In this document: piece after piece, positions 19,192-27,680 of the stretch
Layout of the letters: every line of letters begins with the position of its first letter
Position numbering within the stretch: position 1 is the stretch's first letter
Assembly: GCF_051201685.1 (NCBI RefSeq)
Contig: NZ_CP179213.1
Location: forward strand, 1,798,001-1,862,000
From: Luminiphilus sp051201685
GTDB taxonomy: Bacteria; Pseudomonadota; Gammaproteobacteria; Pseudomonadales; Halieaceae
Direction of reading: 5' to 3'
DNA: 64,000 nucleotides
The notes under the pieces: model-generated
Seen by the model: only the letters and a program-made list of their open reading frames with translations
Told to the model about the DNA's origin: nothing
Databases searched by the model: none
Made by a program: the position numbers and the translations under genes

Positions 19192-20036
19192 CCTCAGCAA
19201 CAGACATGAGTCACCGGCTCGAAGGCGCTCTGGTTGCCCGAAATCCAAGAGGCATGCGCATCGTTCGAGATGCGCTGCAGCCCGCTTACCTCTTACGTGC
19301 AGCACAGCAAGTTATTGCGGCCGAGGGTAATATTGTCATCTGCACGGGTTTTCCGGTGGCTGGAACCTTTGAAACAGATGGCCCCCCTGGAGCGTTTGCG
19401 CTTTATCATTTTCTGGAGAGCCTTGGCCGCAAGCCCTGGCTACTCAGTGGTGATGCGATCATCCGAGCGCTAGGGCAATCGATACGAACATGGCCTCTTA
19501 CGAGCTTTGATTACGAGGGTGCCCATGCAGAAGCTCAAGGGCTTTTGCTTGATCTAGCGCCCTCACTCATCATTGTCATTGAGCGACCTGGGGCCGCGGC
19601 CGACGGCCGGTTTTATAATATTGCTGGCAAAGACATCACTGAGCAGTGCCGCCCCGTTGAGCCTTTGCTGGAACTCGCTGATTGTCCCGTTATCGCCATT
19701 GGCGATGGAGGCAACGAAGCCGGTATGGGTCGTGCTGGAGAGGTACTGGGGACGTTGGATATAAAGCCCGCTCGCATTAGTTGCGACGAACTGATTGTTG
19801 CAGATGTGTCAAATTGGGGGGCCTATGGATTAATTGCTATGGCGGAGGCACTTTGCGAGCGTCCGGTGTTGGATTGGCTGGACAGCAATGCACTGCTCCA
19901 ACGCTGCGTTGAGTTGGGGGCAGTCGATGGCGTCAGTCACGAACCTACCAACACCGAGGACGGCTTTGAAGCTGGCGTGGGTGAAGCCCTTATTGAAGAG
20001 ATCAAGCTAATCACTAGCGGAGGGATTAAAACGTGA
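19188..20036 (+). CDS. DUF4392 protein, C-terminal-half homologue of D-glutamate cyclase
   Basis: A 282-residue DUF4392 protein. Visible features are AEGNIVICTGFPV near residue 47, ETDGPPGAFALYHFLESLG near 62, LIIVIERPGAAADGRFYN near 130, AIGDGGNEAGMG near 170, and VADVSNWGAYGLIAMA near 205. This domain forms the C-terminal half of animal DGLUCY, which cyclises D-glutamate to 5-oxo-D-proline; the nucleotide-like glycine-rich pieces suggest a Rossmann-type fold. The TTG start overlaps the pxpC stop by four bases; an ATG at 19206 is an alternative. Its stop overlaps the transaminase GTG (GTGA). Function as a partner of the DUF1445 protein is an inference from fusion elsewhere and synteny here. 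Confidence 0.82.
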   Translation: MTSATDMSHRLEGALVARNPRGMRIVRDALQPAYLLRAAQQVIAAEGNIVICTGFPVAGTFETDGPPGAFALYHFLESLGRKPWLLSGDAIIRALGQSIRTWPLTSFDYEGAHAEAQGLLLDLAPSLIIVIERPGAAADGRFYNIAGKDITEQCRPVEPLLELADCPVIAIGDGGNEAGMGRAGEVLGTLDIKPARISCDELIVADVSNWGAYGLIAMAEALCERPVLDWLDSNALLQRCVELGAVDGVSHEPTNTEDGFEAGVGEALIEEIKLITSGGIKT

Positions 20037-20887
20037 CAATTGCCTACCTTAACGGTGCGTTCATGCCTTTAGAGGAAGCGCGTATTTCGCCAATGGATCG
20101 CGGTTTTTTATTTGGCGACGGCATTTACGAGGTCATACCATGGTATGAAGGGCGCCCCGTGGGCTTTCAGCGACACATGCAACGTTTTGATCAGGGTTTG
20201 GCAGCGATTAGCCTTGAAAATCCGATGTCCACCGAAGCGTGGCACACGCTTTTCACTGAGTTAGCCAGCAAGAGTGAAGGAGAACACCAAGGCGTCTATT
20301 TACAGGTCACCCGCGGTACCGCTCCTGTTCGAAATCATCGCTTCCCAGCGGACTGCCCGCCCACGGTATTTGCCTATACCTTTGCGGTAAGTGCGCCCTC
20401 TAATGGTGATCCTGAGCGCGCCACTTGCTACCGGGTAGCAACTGCCACAGACCGTCGTTGGAAACGCTGCGATATCAAATCAGTGGCCCTGCTGGGAAAC
20501 GTACTGCACATGATGGAAGGTGTTGACGCCGGCGCCGATGAAACCATTCTCTTCAACGAGGATGGAGAGCTCACCGAGGCTGCTGCCTGTAACGTTTTCA
20601 TCGTGCAAAATAAAACGGTCGCTACCCCACCATTAGATATTGAAAAACTTCCCGGGGTAACGCGAAACATGCTGATCGACATTTTACGCAACGAAGGCTG
20701 GAACGTTGAAGAGCGCACAGTGACTCGAACTGAAGTTATGGCAGCAGACGAAGTGTGGCTAACAAGCTCAACAAAAGAAGTGGCTCCAGTTATTGCTATT
20801 GATGGACAAAGCGTCAACGATGGGAAGCCTGGAGAAGTATGGACAGCGGCACAATCGCTGTTTGCACACCATCGCTTCAACGCCTGA
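20033..20887 (+). CDS. dat: D-amino-acid transaminase (class IV PLP enzyme)
   Basis: A 284-residue fold-type IV aminotransferase. The N-terminal MTIAYLNGAFMPLEEARISPMDRGFLFGDGIYE motif region, the pyridoxal lysine in CDIKSVALLGNV (Lys149), the NEDGELTEAAACNVF stretch and LTSSTKEVAPV are as in D-alanine aminotransferases. The position and surroundings of the lysine fit D-amino-acid rather than branched-chain transaminases, but that choice rests partly on context. It would interconvert D-Ala and 2-oxoglutarate with pyruvate and D-Glu. A GGAGG site precedes the GTG start, which overlaps the DUF4392 stop. The racemase that follows supplies D-Ala. Confidence 0.83.
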   Translation: MTIAYLNGAFMPLEEARISPMDRGFLFGDGIYEVIPWYEGRPVGFQRHMQRFDQGLAAISLENPMSTEAWHTLFTELASKSEGEHQGVYLQVTRGTAPVRNHRFPADCPPTVFAYTFAVSAPSNGDPERATCYRVATATDRRWKRCDIKSVALLGNVLHMMEGVDAGADETILFNEDGELTEAAACNVFIVQNKTVATPPLDIEKLPGVTRNMLIDILRNEGWNVEERTVTRTEVMAADEVWLTSSTKEVAPVIAIDGQSVNDGKPGEVWTAAQSLFAHHRFNA

Positions 20888-20895
20888 GAGAAAAC

Positions 20896-21966
20896 GTGCC
20901 AAGACCAACAACAATATCCATTGATCTCGATGCTCTCTCGCTTAACGCGGCCTCAACTCGCAAACTCGCGGGTAACAGTCGGATACTCGCTTCGGTAAAA
21001 GCCAACGCCTACGGTCACGGTATGATTCCATGTGGCCAAAAGTTGTGCGAGTTTGTTGACGGCTTCGCGGTCGCATTTTGTGAGGAAGCTGTTGCGCTTC
21101 GTAAAGCGGGAATCGATCTCCCAATTCTGCTCTTGGAAGGACCATTTGATCGGTGCGATGTCGATGCAATACATGAGTATGGCGTGATGATGACGGTACA
21201 CTGTCATCAGCAAATCGACCTCCTCGAACAAAGCGGCCATCCCCTCACCGCGCCGGTGTGGATTAAGATCGATAGTGGCATGCATCGGCTGGGGTTCAAT
21301 CCAGCAGAGGCTCCTCAAATTGAAAAACGCCTGCGGGAACTGGGAGCGCAGTCAATCACTCTTGTCAGCCACTATGCCGATGGCGAACACCCCCACTCAG
21401 CATTAACTCAAAAACAGCAGCAAGTTTGGCGATCATTGAAAAAATCAACGCCGTCTCAGACGAGCATGGCCAACTCTGCAGGCGTCATTAACGACTTGGA
21501 CACTGCGGCAACTTGGATCCGCCCGGGCATTATGCTGTACGGTGCGGCGCATACAGCGGCTGAAACCACGGTATCCTTTGAGCCCGTAATGACGTTCAAT
21601 TCAGAAGTCATGGCCCTTCGCAAAATTACAGCAGGTGAATCTGTAGGTTACGGCGGCCGCTGGCGAGCGGCACGGGACAGTCTTATCGCAACGATACCGG
21701 TAGGTTATGGCGATGGTTATCCACGAACCGCTATTGATGGCACACCGGTATGGCTGCAAGGTAGGCGGCTACCTCTAGCAGGTAGAGTTTCAATGGATAT
21801 GATTACCGTCGACGTTACTGATCTTCCGAACTGCCAAATCGGGGCTCCGGTCGAGCTGTGGGGCAAACATTTAGCCGTTAATGAGGTCGCCGAATATGCA
21901 GGCACTATTGGCTATGAACTTCTCACGCGCATGACGGGCAGAGCCCCGATGAGCTTTGTTCCTTAG
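20896..21966 (+). CDS. alr: Alanine racemase
   Basis: A 356-residue fold-type III PLP racemase. The pyridoxal lysine lies in ASVKANAYGHG (Lys35), DSGMHRLGF and SMANSAG follow, and the catalytic tyrosine region is VGYGGRW near 254, with PVGYGDGYPR and RVSMDMITVDVTD later. It interconverts L-Ala and D-Ala for cell wall synthesis or for catabolism. The GTG at 20896 follows a GAGAG site by five bases and begins eight bases after the transaminase stop; the upstream ATG at 20839 would overlap by 49 bases and adds non-homologous residues. Operon position suggests a D-amino-acid metabolic role besides or instead of a housekeeping one. Confidence 0.92.
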   Translation: MPRPTTISIDLDALSLNAASTRKLAGNSRILASVKANAYGHGMIPCGQKLCEFVDGFAVAFCEEAVALRKAGIDLPILLLEGPFDRCDVDAIHEYGVMMTVHCHQQIDLLEQSGHPLTAPVWIKIDSGMHRLGFNPAEAPQIEKRLRELGAQSITLVSHYADGEHPHSALTQKQQQVWRSLKKSTPSQTSMANSAGVINDLDTAATWIRPGIMLYGAAHTAAETTVSFEPVMTFNSEVMALRKITAGESVGYGGRWRAARDSLIATIPVGYGDGYPRTAIDGTPVWLQGRRLPLAGRVSMDMITVDVTDLPNCQIGAPVELWGKHLAVNEVAEYAGTIGYELLTRMTGRAPMSFVP

Positions 21967-21967
21967 C

Positions 21968-23566
21968 ATGTCCATGAAGATCTTTTTGACGACAAGGTTT
22001 CCAATCAACTCCAGAAAACCAGGGCTCGGGGCGATCTCCGTGCGTAACCCTATCGAATCAGATACCACCGGCGCCAATAGTGAAGAACCACTCCCCGAGG
22101 GTAGCCTTCTCGCCGCACTCGACCTTGGTAGCAACTCTTTTCATCTTTTGATCGGGCGACTTGAACACGGGGAGATCAAGCCTATACATAGCCAAGCGGA
22201 AAAGGTGCAGCTTGGTGCTGGCCTTAGCGGCCGAAAACTTTCATCAGCAGCCATTGAACGTGGCCTCGGGTGTTTAAAACAGTTTGCGCAACTGCTGCAG
22301 AGTATCGAGCCCTCCCGAATCAGAGTCGTCGGCACCCACGCTTTACGGCGCGCACGCAACCGTCGGGAATTTACTATCCCCGCTGAGCAAATTCTCGGAG
22401 TGCCAGTGGACGTGGTTTACGGACGAGAAGAAGCGCGTCTTGTGTATTTGGGTGTCGCCCATGCTCTGGCTGATGACAGCAGAAGCCGCCTTGTTGTGGA
22501 TATTGGTGGCGGCAGCACAGAATTTATAATCGGTCGACGTTTTGAACCTACTCGCTTGGAAAGCCTGCAAATGGGCTGTGTCAGCTATGCCCACACCTAT
22601 TTTGGCAAGGGGAAAATTAGCAAGCGCCGGTTTAATAATGCTTTTCAGCAGGCACTGATCGAAATATCTCATATTCGCGGACACTTCAATGCCAAGCACT
22701 GGTCTGAGGCTGTCGGTTCCTCTGGCACATTGCAGGCTATAGAGACGATCATAAAACTCAATGGCTGGAGTCATGACGGTATTGATAAGAAGTCCCTTGA
22801 GCGGCTTCGAAAATCATTGATGAAATACAAGCATGCTGATGACATTCCCTGGGAGGGCCTAAATGATAAACGACGGTCTGTTATTGCGGCCGGTGTCGCC
22901 ATAGCGCTAGCCATTTTCACAGGTTTGGATATTGAGAAAATGCGCACGTCAAAGGGTGCACTCAGGGAAGGAGTCGTTTACGACTTGGTAGGCAGGCTAC
23001 GCCATGAGGACGTTCGTGAGCGCTCAATCACCGCGATTCTCGCACGCTATCAAGCCGACCAGACTGCGTCTGAACGCGTGTCAACCATGGTCACAAGGTT
23101 AGCTATGTCAGTGAGAAAGCACTGGCAGCTGCGGGACCGCGATGTCGAACTACTGGTGTGGGCTGCAAGATGCCACGCTATCGGTGTCGCGATCTCTCAA
23201 AAACACTATCATCGTCATTCGGCCTATCTTCTGGAAAATTCTGATCTAGCGGGGTTCTCTCAAGGAGAGCAAGAAATGCTTGCCGCTTTGGTGAACGGTC
23301 AACGCGGCAAGTTACGCCAAAGCGAGCTGGGCTCAATGCGGCAAAAGCACGGCGAAAACATTGCGAAACTCTTGGTGATCATGCGCATCGCAGTCGTTTT
23401 AAAATGGGCAGAGGACGTAAGGGACGCCAAGATCACGGCATCGACCGCAACACTGAACCTGTGCTTTCCTAGGGAATGGCAGGAAAGGCACCCTCTGACA
23501 ACGAAAGAGCTTATCCTCGTCAGCAACGCCGCGAGAAAATTGGGCGTGCAACTGCAGCTGACCTAA
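21968..23566 (+). CDS. ppx: Exopolyphosphatase / pppGpp phosphatase
   Basis: A 532-residue Ppx/GppA protein with an ASKHA actin-like ATPase fold. Motifs are AALDLGSNSFHLLIGR (first phosphate-binding loop), VVGTHALRRARNR, VVDIGGGSTEFIIG near residue 175, and GSSGTLQAIE near 255, followed by an HD-like C-terminal domain (about 340-530, with RCHAIG and KHYHRHSAYLLENSDL). It releases phosphate from polyphosphate or from pppGpp. The ATG at 21968 begins one base after the alr stop, so it is probably cotranscribed; about 45 N-terminal residues precede the conserved core and a later GTG (22040) is possible. A functional tie with D-glutamate metabolism is not evident. Confidence 0.9.
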   Translation: MSMKIFLTTRFPINSRKPGLGAISVRNPIESDTTGANSEEPLPEGSLLAALDLGSNSFHLLIGRLEHGEIKPIHSQAEKVQLGAGLSGRKLSSAAIERGLGCLKQFAQLLQSIEPSRIRVVGTHALRRARNRREFTIPAEQILGVPVDVVYGREEARLVYLGVAHALADDSRSRLVVDIGGGSTEFIIGRRFEPTRLESLQMGCVSYAHTYFGKGKISKRRFNNAFQQALIEISHIRGHFNAKHWSEAVGSSGTLQAIETIIKLNGWSHDGIDKKSLERLRKSLMKYKHADDIPWEGLNDKRRSVIAAGVAIALAIFTGLDIEKMRTSKGALREGVVYDLVGRLRHEDVRERSITAILARYQADQTASERVSTMVTRLAMSVRKHWQLRDRDVELLVWAARCHAIGVAISQKHYHRHSAYLLENSDLAGFSQGEQEMLAALVNGQRGKLRQSELGSMRQKHGENIAKLLVIMRIAVVLKWAEDVRDAKITASTATLNLCFPREWQERHPLTTKELILVSNAARKLGVQLQLT

Positions 23567-24095
23567 TATAGGACCCACCTACAGAGTCAGTCACAGAAAT
23601 CACTCACTAAAAGGCTTCGTTGCGTTCTAAAGCGGTTGGCGCTGGCTTTATCGCTGCTTTGCTAAAGCACCCACCGCGACCCCCGACAATGCCCGCCAAA
23701 AAAATACTAACAACGAACCGGGCGGCAGTCGGCCCGCAAAACGAAGCAAAGGTAACCCAAGTTGCTAGTGTATTCTGGGGCTTAGGTAGATAGCGTCTGA
23801 AGCCGCAATAACCACCTGCCGGGTGCCAGGCTATCAAGCGCGCTACCACTGCAATTTTCTGAGACGCTTCAGCGCTTATTCTATTTTACGAGACTGGTAA
23901 TTGAGGCTACCGCCCCTATGCCGCTCGAGGATTCAACACACAGGATCTGTGCCGGGCACAGTCGGCGAAGAAGAAACTTTCTTTTACAGGGGTTTAAATT
24001 TGGGCCGGTCCGTCTTGGAACAAGCCGGGCAGACCTAAATAAACACGGAGACCACCGCCTTAAGTCTTGGGTCTTAAGGCGATGGGGCAATGTTG
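23567..24095. other. Intergenic region with no supported gene
   Basis: About 530 bases between the convergent ppx and etfA stops. Open frames of 80 codons or fewer occur on both strands but lack a ribosome-binding site and any recognisable motif. The only clear structure is a perfect nine-base inverted repeat at 24056-24081, described separately. The region could hold the remnant of a lost gene. Confidence 0.6.
24056..24081 (-). repeat. Perfect 9-bp inverted repeat downstream of etfA
   Basis: CGCCTTAAG (24056-24064) and CTTAAGGCG (24073-24081) are exact complements around an eight-base loop. It lies 15 bases past the etfA stop, so it may cap the 3' end of the etfBA transcript. There is no U-tract on either strand, so it is not a typical intrinsic terminator. 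Confidence 0.6.
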
Positions 24096-25025
24096 CTAAA
24101 TAGCCGCTTCTAACTCTGGCAAGGCTTGAAACAAATCTGCGACCAAACCATAGTCTGCGACTTGAAAGATAGGCGCATCCTCATCCTTATTGATGGCAAC
24201 AATAACCTTGCTGTCTTTCATTCCCGCCAAGTGCTGAATGGCACCCGAAATTCCCACGGCGATGTAAAGATCTGGCGCGACAATCTTGCCGGTTTGTCCA
24301 ACCTGATAGTCGTTGGGCACAAACCCAGCGTCTACCGCTGCCCTAGAAGCGCCAATCGCAGCGCCGAGCTTGTCGGCAATGCCTTCGAGCAGTTGGAAAT
24401 TATCACCGTTTTGCATGCCTCGGCCACCTGAAATCACCACGGAAGCGGCTGTCAGTTCGGGCCTGTCCGACACAGCAACCTCTTCGCTGATAAAGCTCGA
24501 GAGCCCAGCATCATGTGCCGCCGCTAACGCCTCAACCGCTGCCGAGCCGCCCTCTTCAGGAACGCCGTCAAAAGCAGTGGTTCGGACTGTGATGACCTTT
24601 TTAGCGTCGGATGACTGTACCGTCGCAATCACGTTGCCCGCATAAATTGGGCGCTTAAATGTGTCAGGACTATCTACGGCAATAATGTCAGAGATCTGCG
24701 CGACGTCTAACAACGCTGCCACGCGTGGCATTGTATTCTTGCCCCCAGTTGTCGCCGGAGCCACAACGTTGTCGTAGGATGCAGCAACATCAGCAATGAG
24801 CAACGCCACGTTCTCCGCTAACTGATTTGCATACACGGCGTTGTCGGCACACAGTACCTTGCCCACGCCAGGTATAGCTGCTGCGGCATCAGCCGCAGGC
24901 CCGCAATCGGCCCCTGCCACTAAGATGTCAATGTCCCCGCCAATGGCTTGCGCGGCAGCAACCGCGTTGTGCGTTGCCGGCTTGAGCGTGCTGTTGTCGT
25001 GTTCGGCAATAACCAACGTATTCAT
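24096..25025 (-). CDS. etfA: Electron transfer flavoprotein alpha subunit
   Basis: A 309-residue ETF alpha subunit. The FAD-binding C-terminal domain is clear: VVISGGRGMQNGDNF near residue 195, GASRAAVDAGFVPNDYQVGQTGKIVAPDLYIAVGISGAIQHLAGMKDSK region near 230-275, and AINKDEDAPIFQVADYGLV at the end. With EtfB it carries electrons from acyl-CoA and related dehydrogenases to ETF-ubiquinone oxidoreductase, encoded divergently next door. The start overlaps the etfB stop by four bases. The position beside fatty-acid activation genes fits use in beta-oxidation. Confidence 0.95.
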   Translation of the reverse strand: MNTLVIAEHDNSTLKPATHNAVAAAQAIGGDIDILVAGADCGPAADAAAAIPGVGKVLCADNAVYANQLAENVALLIADVAASYDNVVAPATTGGKNTMPRVAALLDVAQISDIIAVDSPDTFKRPIYAGNVIATVQSSDAKKVITVRTTAFDGVPEEGGSAAVEALAAAHDAGLSSFISEEVAVSDRPELTAASVVISGGRGMQNGDNFQLLEGIADKLGAAIGASRAAVDAGFVPNDYQVGQTGKIVAPDLYIAVGISGAIQHLAGMKDSKVIVAINKDEDAPIFQVADYGLVADLFQALPELEAAI

Positions 25026-25774
25026 GAGATCACCTTTGCTTCGTTCTTGAGTTTATCGACCAGTTGAGCCACGTCCTCAACCTTTATCCCAGCTGCGCGC
25101 TCAGGAGGCGGAGCAACACCGAGTTGCGTGACATGTGATTTGACCTCAACGCCAAGCTCACCGGGGTTTGTGACGTCTAAGGGCTTCTTCTTAGCCTTCA
25201 TAATGTTGGGCAGTGACGCGTATCTTGGTTCGTTCAACCGAAGGTCTGTGGTCACAATCGCAGGCAATGACAACTTGAGGGTCTGAAGGCCACCATCCAC
25301 CTCTCGGATGACCTGTAAGCTATCGCCATCAACCTTAATTTCTGATGCGAAAGTCCCCTGCCCCATATTGGCGAGTGCACCCAGCATTTGTCCTGTCTGG
25401 TTGTTATCGCCATCGATAGACTGCTTACCCAAAATGACCAGCTGCGGCTGCTCTTTATCGACAACCCCTTTCAAAAGCTTCGCAATTTCGAGAGGCTCTG
25501 GACGCCCTTCAACTTCGACATGAATACCGCGGTCAGCACCGAGTGCGAGTGCGGTGCGGATTTGCTCTTGGCTGGACTTTTCGCCCACAGAAACCACCAC
25601 AACCTCAGAAACAGTTCCCGCCTCTTTCAGGCGAACTGCTTCTTCGACAGCGATTTCACAAAAGGGATTAATGGCCATTTTGACATTGTTAAGTTCAACA
25701 TCACTGCCATCGGCTTTGGCACGTACCTTGACGTTATAATCAACCACGCGCTTAACAGCGACCAGTGCTTTCAT
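25022..25774 (-). CDS. etfB: Electron transfer flavoprotein beta subunit
   Basis: A 250-residue ETF beta subunit. It starts MKALVAVKRVVDYNVKVR, contains the family signature region VELNNVKMAINPFCEIAVEEAVRLKE (about 27-52), ALALGADRGIHV, and the recognition-loop motif LVILGKQSIDGDNNQTGQM with EIRVDGG-like EVDGGLQTL after it. It contributes the AMP site and the docking loop for partner dehydrogenases. It is the first gene of etfBA and is divergent from etfQO, with about 210 bases in between that probably hold both promoters. The pair overlaps by four bases. Confidence 0.95.
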   Translation of the reverse strand: MKALVAVKRVVDYNVKVRAKADGSDVELNNVKMAINPFCEIAVEEAVRLKEAGTVSEVVVVSVGEKSSQEQIRTALALGADRGIHVEVEGRPEPLEIAKLLKGVVDKEQPQLVILGKQSIDGDNNQTGQMLGALANMGQGTFASEIKVDGDSLQVIREVDGGLQTLKLSLPAIVTTDLRLNEPRYASLPNIMKAKKKPLDVTNPGELGVEVKSHVTQLGVAPPPERAAGIKVEDVAQLVDKLKNEAKVIS

Positions 25775-25984
25775 TATGACTCCGTAGCTTTGCTAGAATA
25801 GTGCTTTGCGGGAAGTTTAGTGTAACATACCCGAAGTTCAAAAAGGCGACTCTAAGTTCAGTTTTAAGGCTGGGTAAGAGTCAATTTTCGGCAGTCATCT
25901 GCCTCGGACGCGACTATACCAGCACCAAGCTGGAACACACCACACAACTAGACAATGCAACACCAAATTTGGGGGAAAATCGCT

Positions 25985-27637
25985 ATGGAACGCGAATCAA
26001 TGGAGTTCGACGTCGTCATTGTTGGCGCAGGACCTGCAGGATTGTCAGCTGCTATCCGCATCATGCAGTTAGCGCAGGAAAAAGAGCGAGAAACAACGGT
26101 CTGTGTGGTAGAGAAAGGCTCCGAAGTCGGCGCACATATCCTCTCTGGCGCCGTGCTGGAGCCCAGAGCGCTCAACGAATTGCTCCCCAACTGGGCGGAA
26201 CTTGGTGCCCCACTCACGACCCCGGTGACCGAAGACACCTTTTACTTCTACACCAGCGGCAGCGGCGCCACAAAATTACCCAATTTCATGATCCCAAAGC
26301 CAACCCACAACGAAGGCAATTACATTGTCTCTATGGGAAACGTTTGCCGTTGGCTGGCCGAGCAGGCTGAAGGGCTCGGCGTAGAGATCTACCCAGGGTT
26401 TGCTGCAGCAGAAGTTCTCTATGATGAGTCTGGCGCTGTAAAGGGCATCGCCACGGGAGAAATGGGTGTGGGGTTAGACGGATCCCAAAAAGACGCTTAC
26501 GTGCCCAGCATGGAGCTACATGCCCGATACACTCTATTTGCGGAAGGTTGCCGAGGACACCTCGGAAAACAGCTGATGCAGCAGTTCAATCTCGACAAAG
26601 ACGCCGACCCCCAGCACTACGGCATTGGTATCAAGGAGATCTGGGAAATTGAACCCAGCAAGCACGAGCCCGGCAAAGTGGTTCATGGTCTTGGTTGGCC
26701 TCTCTCGGAGAGCAACTCTTCAGGGGGAGCATTTTTGTATCATGCAGATAATAATCAGGTTTATTTGGGACTGATTTGCGACCTGAACTACTCAAACCCC
26801 CATCTCAGCCCGTTTGAAGAATTTCAGCGGTGGAAAACTCACCCCACTACACAGTCGGTGCTAGAAGGTGGCAGTCGCATTGCTTATGGCGCCCGTGCAC
26901 TGGCTAAGGGCGGTCACAACTCGCTACCCAAAATGCATTTCCCCGGCGGCCTCTTAATTGGCTGTGATGCCGGAACCCTGAACAGCGTAAAGATTAAAGG
27001 CAACCACACAGCCATGAAGAGCGGCATGATTGCCGCAGAGACGCTTATGGATGCCCTAGCAGAGGGTGAAGCGGCGCCTCAGGATCTCACCACCTTTGCC
27101 GAACGCATAAAAGACTCTTGGTTAGGGGACGAGCTGTACACCACGCGGAACTTCGCGGGCTTTATGCACAAGTTTGGCTATCTTGTTGGTGCGGGATTGG
27201 TTTGGATCGACCAAAACATTTTCCGCGGCAAGCTGCCTTTCACACTTCGGGACCAAAAACCAGACTATGCCTGCCTAGAAGACGCTGATAAGGCAAAACA
27301 GATTTCATATCCCAAACCTGACAACGTCGTCACCTTTGACCGCTTATCATCTGTTTTTCTGTCAAATACTAATCACGAAGAAGACCAACCTTGCCACCTA
27401 ACACTCATCGATCCTGATGTACCCCTGTCGACAAACTTGCCCCGATACAATGAACCCGCGCAGCGCTACTGCCCTGCAGGTGTTTACGAGATCGTGGAAG
27501 ATGCTCAGGGACAGCGGTTTCAAATCAACGCCCAAAACTGTGTGCACTGCAAAACTTGCGACATTAAAGACCCGTCACAAAATATTACTTGGGTCACGCC
27601 AGAGGGCTTTGGTGGGCCTAACTATCCCAACATGTGA
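25985..27637 (+). CDS. Electron transfer flavoprotein-ubiquinone oxidoreductase
   Basis: A 550-residue ETF-QO. It has the FAD dinucleotide motif VVIVGAGPAGLSAAIRI near residue 8, SGAVLEPRAL, the ubiquinone-region NYIVSMGNVCRWLAEQAE, GGHNSLPKMHFPGGLLIGCDAGTLN near 310, and a C-terminal 4Fe-4S domain with RYCPAGVYE and NCVHCKTCDIKDPSQNITW. It oxidises reduced ETF and passes electrons to membrane ubiquinone. The ATG at 25985 is preferred over the one at 25955 because a GGGGG tract lies about nine bases before it and homologues begin here. It is divergent from etfBA, forming a complete electron-transfer unit. Confidence 0.95.
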   Translation: MERESMEFDVVIVGAGPAGLSAAIRIMQLAQEKERETTVCVVEKGSEVGAHILSGAVLEPRALNELLPNWAELGAPLTTPVTEDTFYFYTSGSGATKLPNFMIPKPTHNEGNYIVSMGNVCRWLAEQAEGLGVEIYPGFAAAEVLYDESGAVKGIATGEMGVGLDGSQKDAYVPSMELHARYTLFAEGCRGHLGKQLMQQFNLDKDADPQHYGIGIKEIWEIEPSKHEPGKVVHGLGWPLSESNSSGGAFLYHADNNQVYLGLICDLNYSNPHLSPFEEFQRWKTHPTTQSVLEGGSRIAYGARALAKGGHNSLPKMHFPGGLLIGCDAGTLNSVKIKGNHTAMKSGMIAAETLMDALAEGEAAPQDLTTFAERIKDSWLGDELYTTRNFAGFMHKFGYLVGAGLVWIDQNIFRGKLPFTLRDQKPDYACLEDADKAKQISYPKPDNVVTFDRLSSVFLSNTNHEEDQPCHLTLIDPDVPLSTNLPRYNEPAQRYCPAGVYEIVEDAQGQRFQINAQNCVHCKTCDIKDPSQNITWVTPEGFGGPNYPNM

Positions 27638-27644
27638 GTGACCG

Positions 27645-27680
27645 ACTAAGCACAGCTGGAAGCAGGAATCGCTTAGTTTT
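27645..27680 (+). terminator. Probable terminator after etfQO
   Basis: ACTAAGC (27645-27651) pairs with GCTTAGT (27671-27677), followed by TTT. The 19-base loop is long and the right arm overlaps the stop codon of the convergent DUF1285 gene, so it is a weak candidate. Confidence 0.4.

Noticed and set aside
23607..23849. 80-codon minus-strand open frame between ppx and etfA
   Set aside because: No ribosome-binding site, no recognised motif and odd composition; listed only as part of the gene-free gap.
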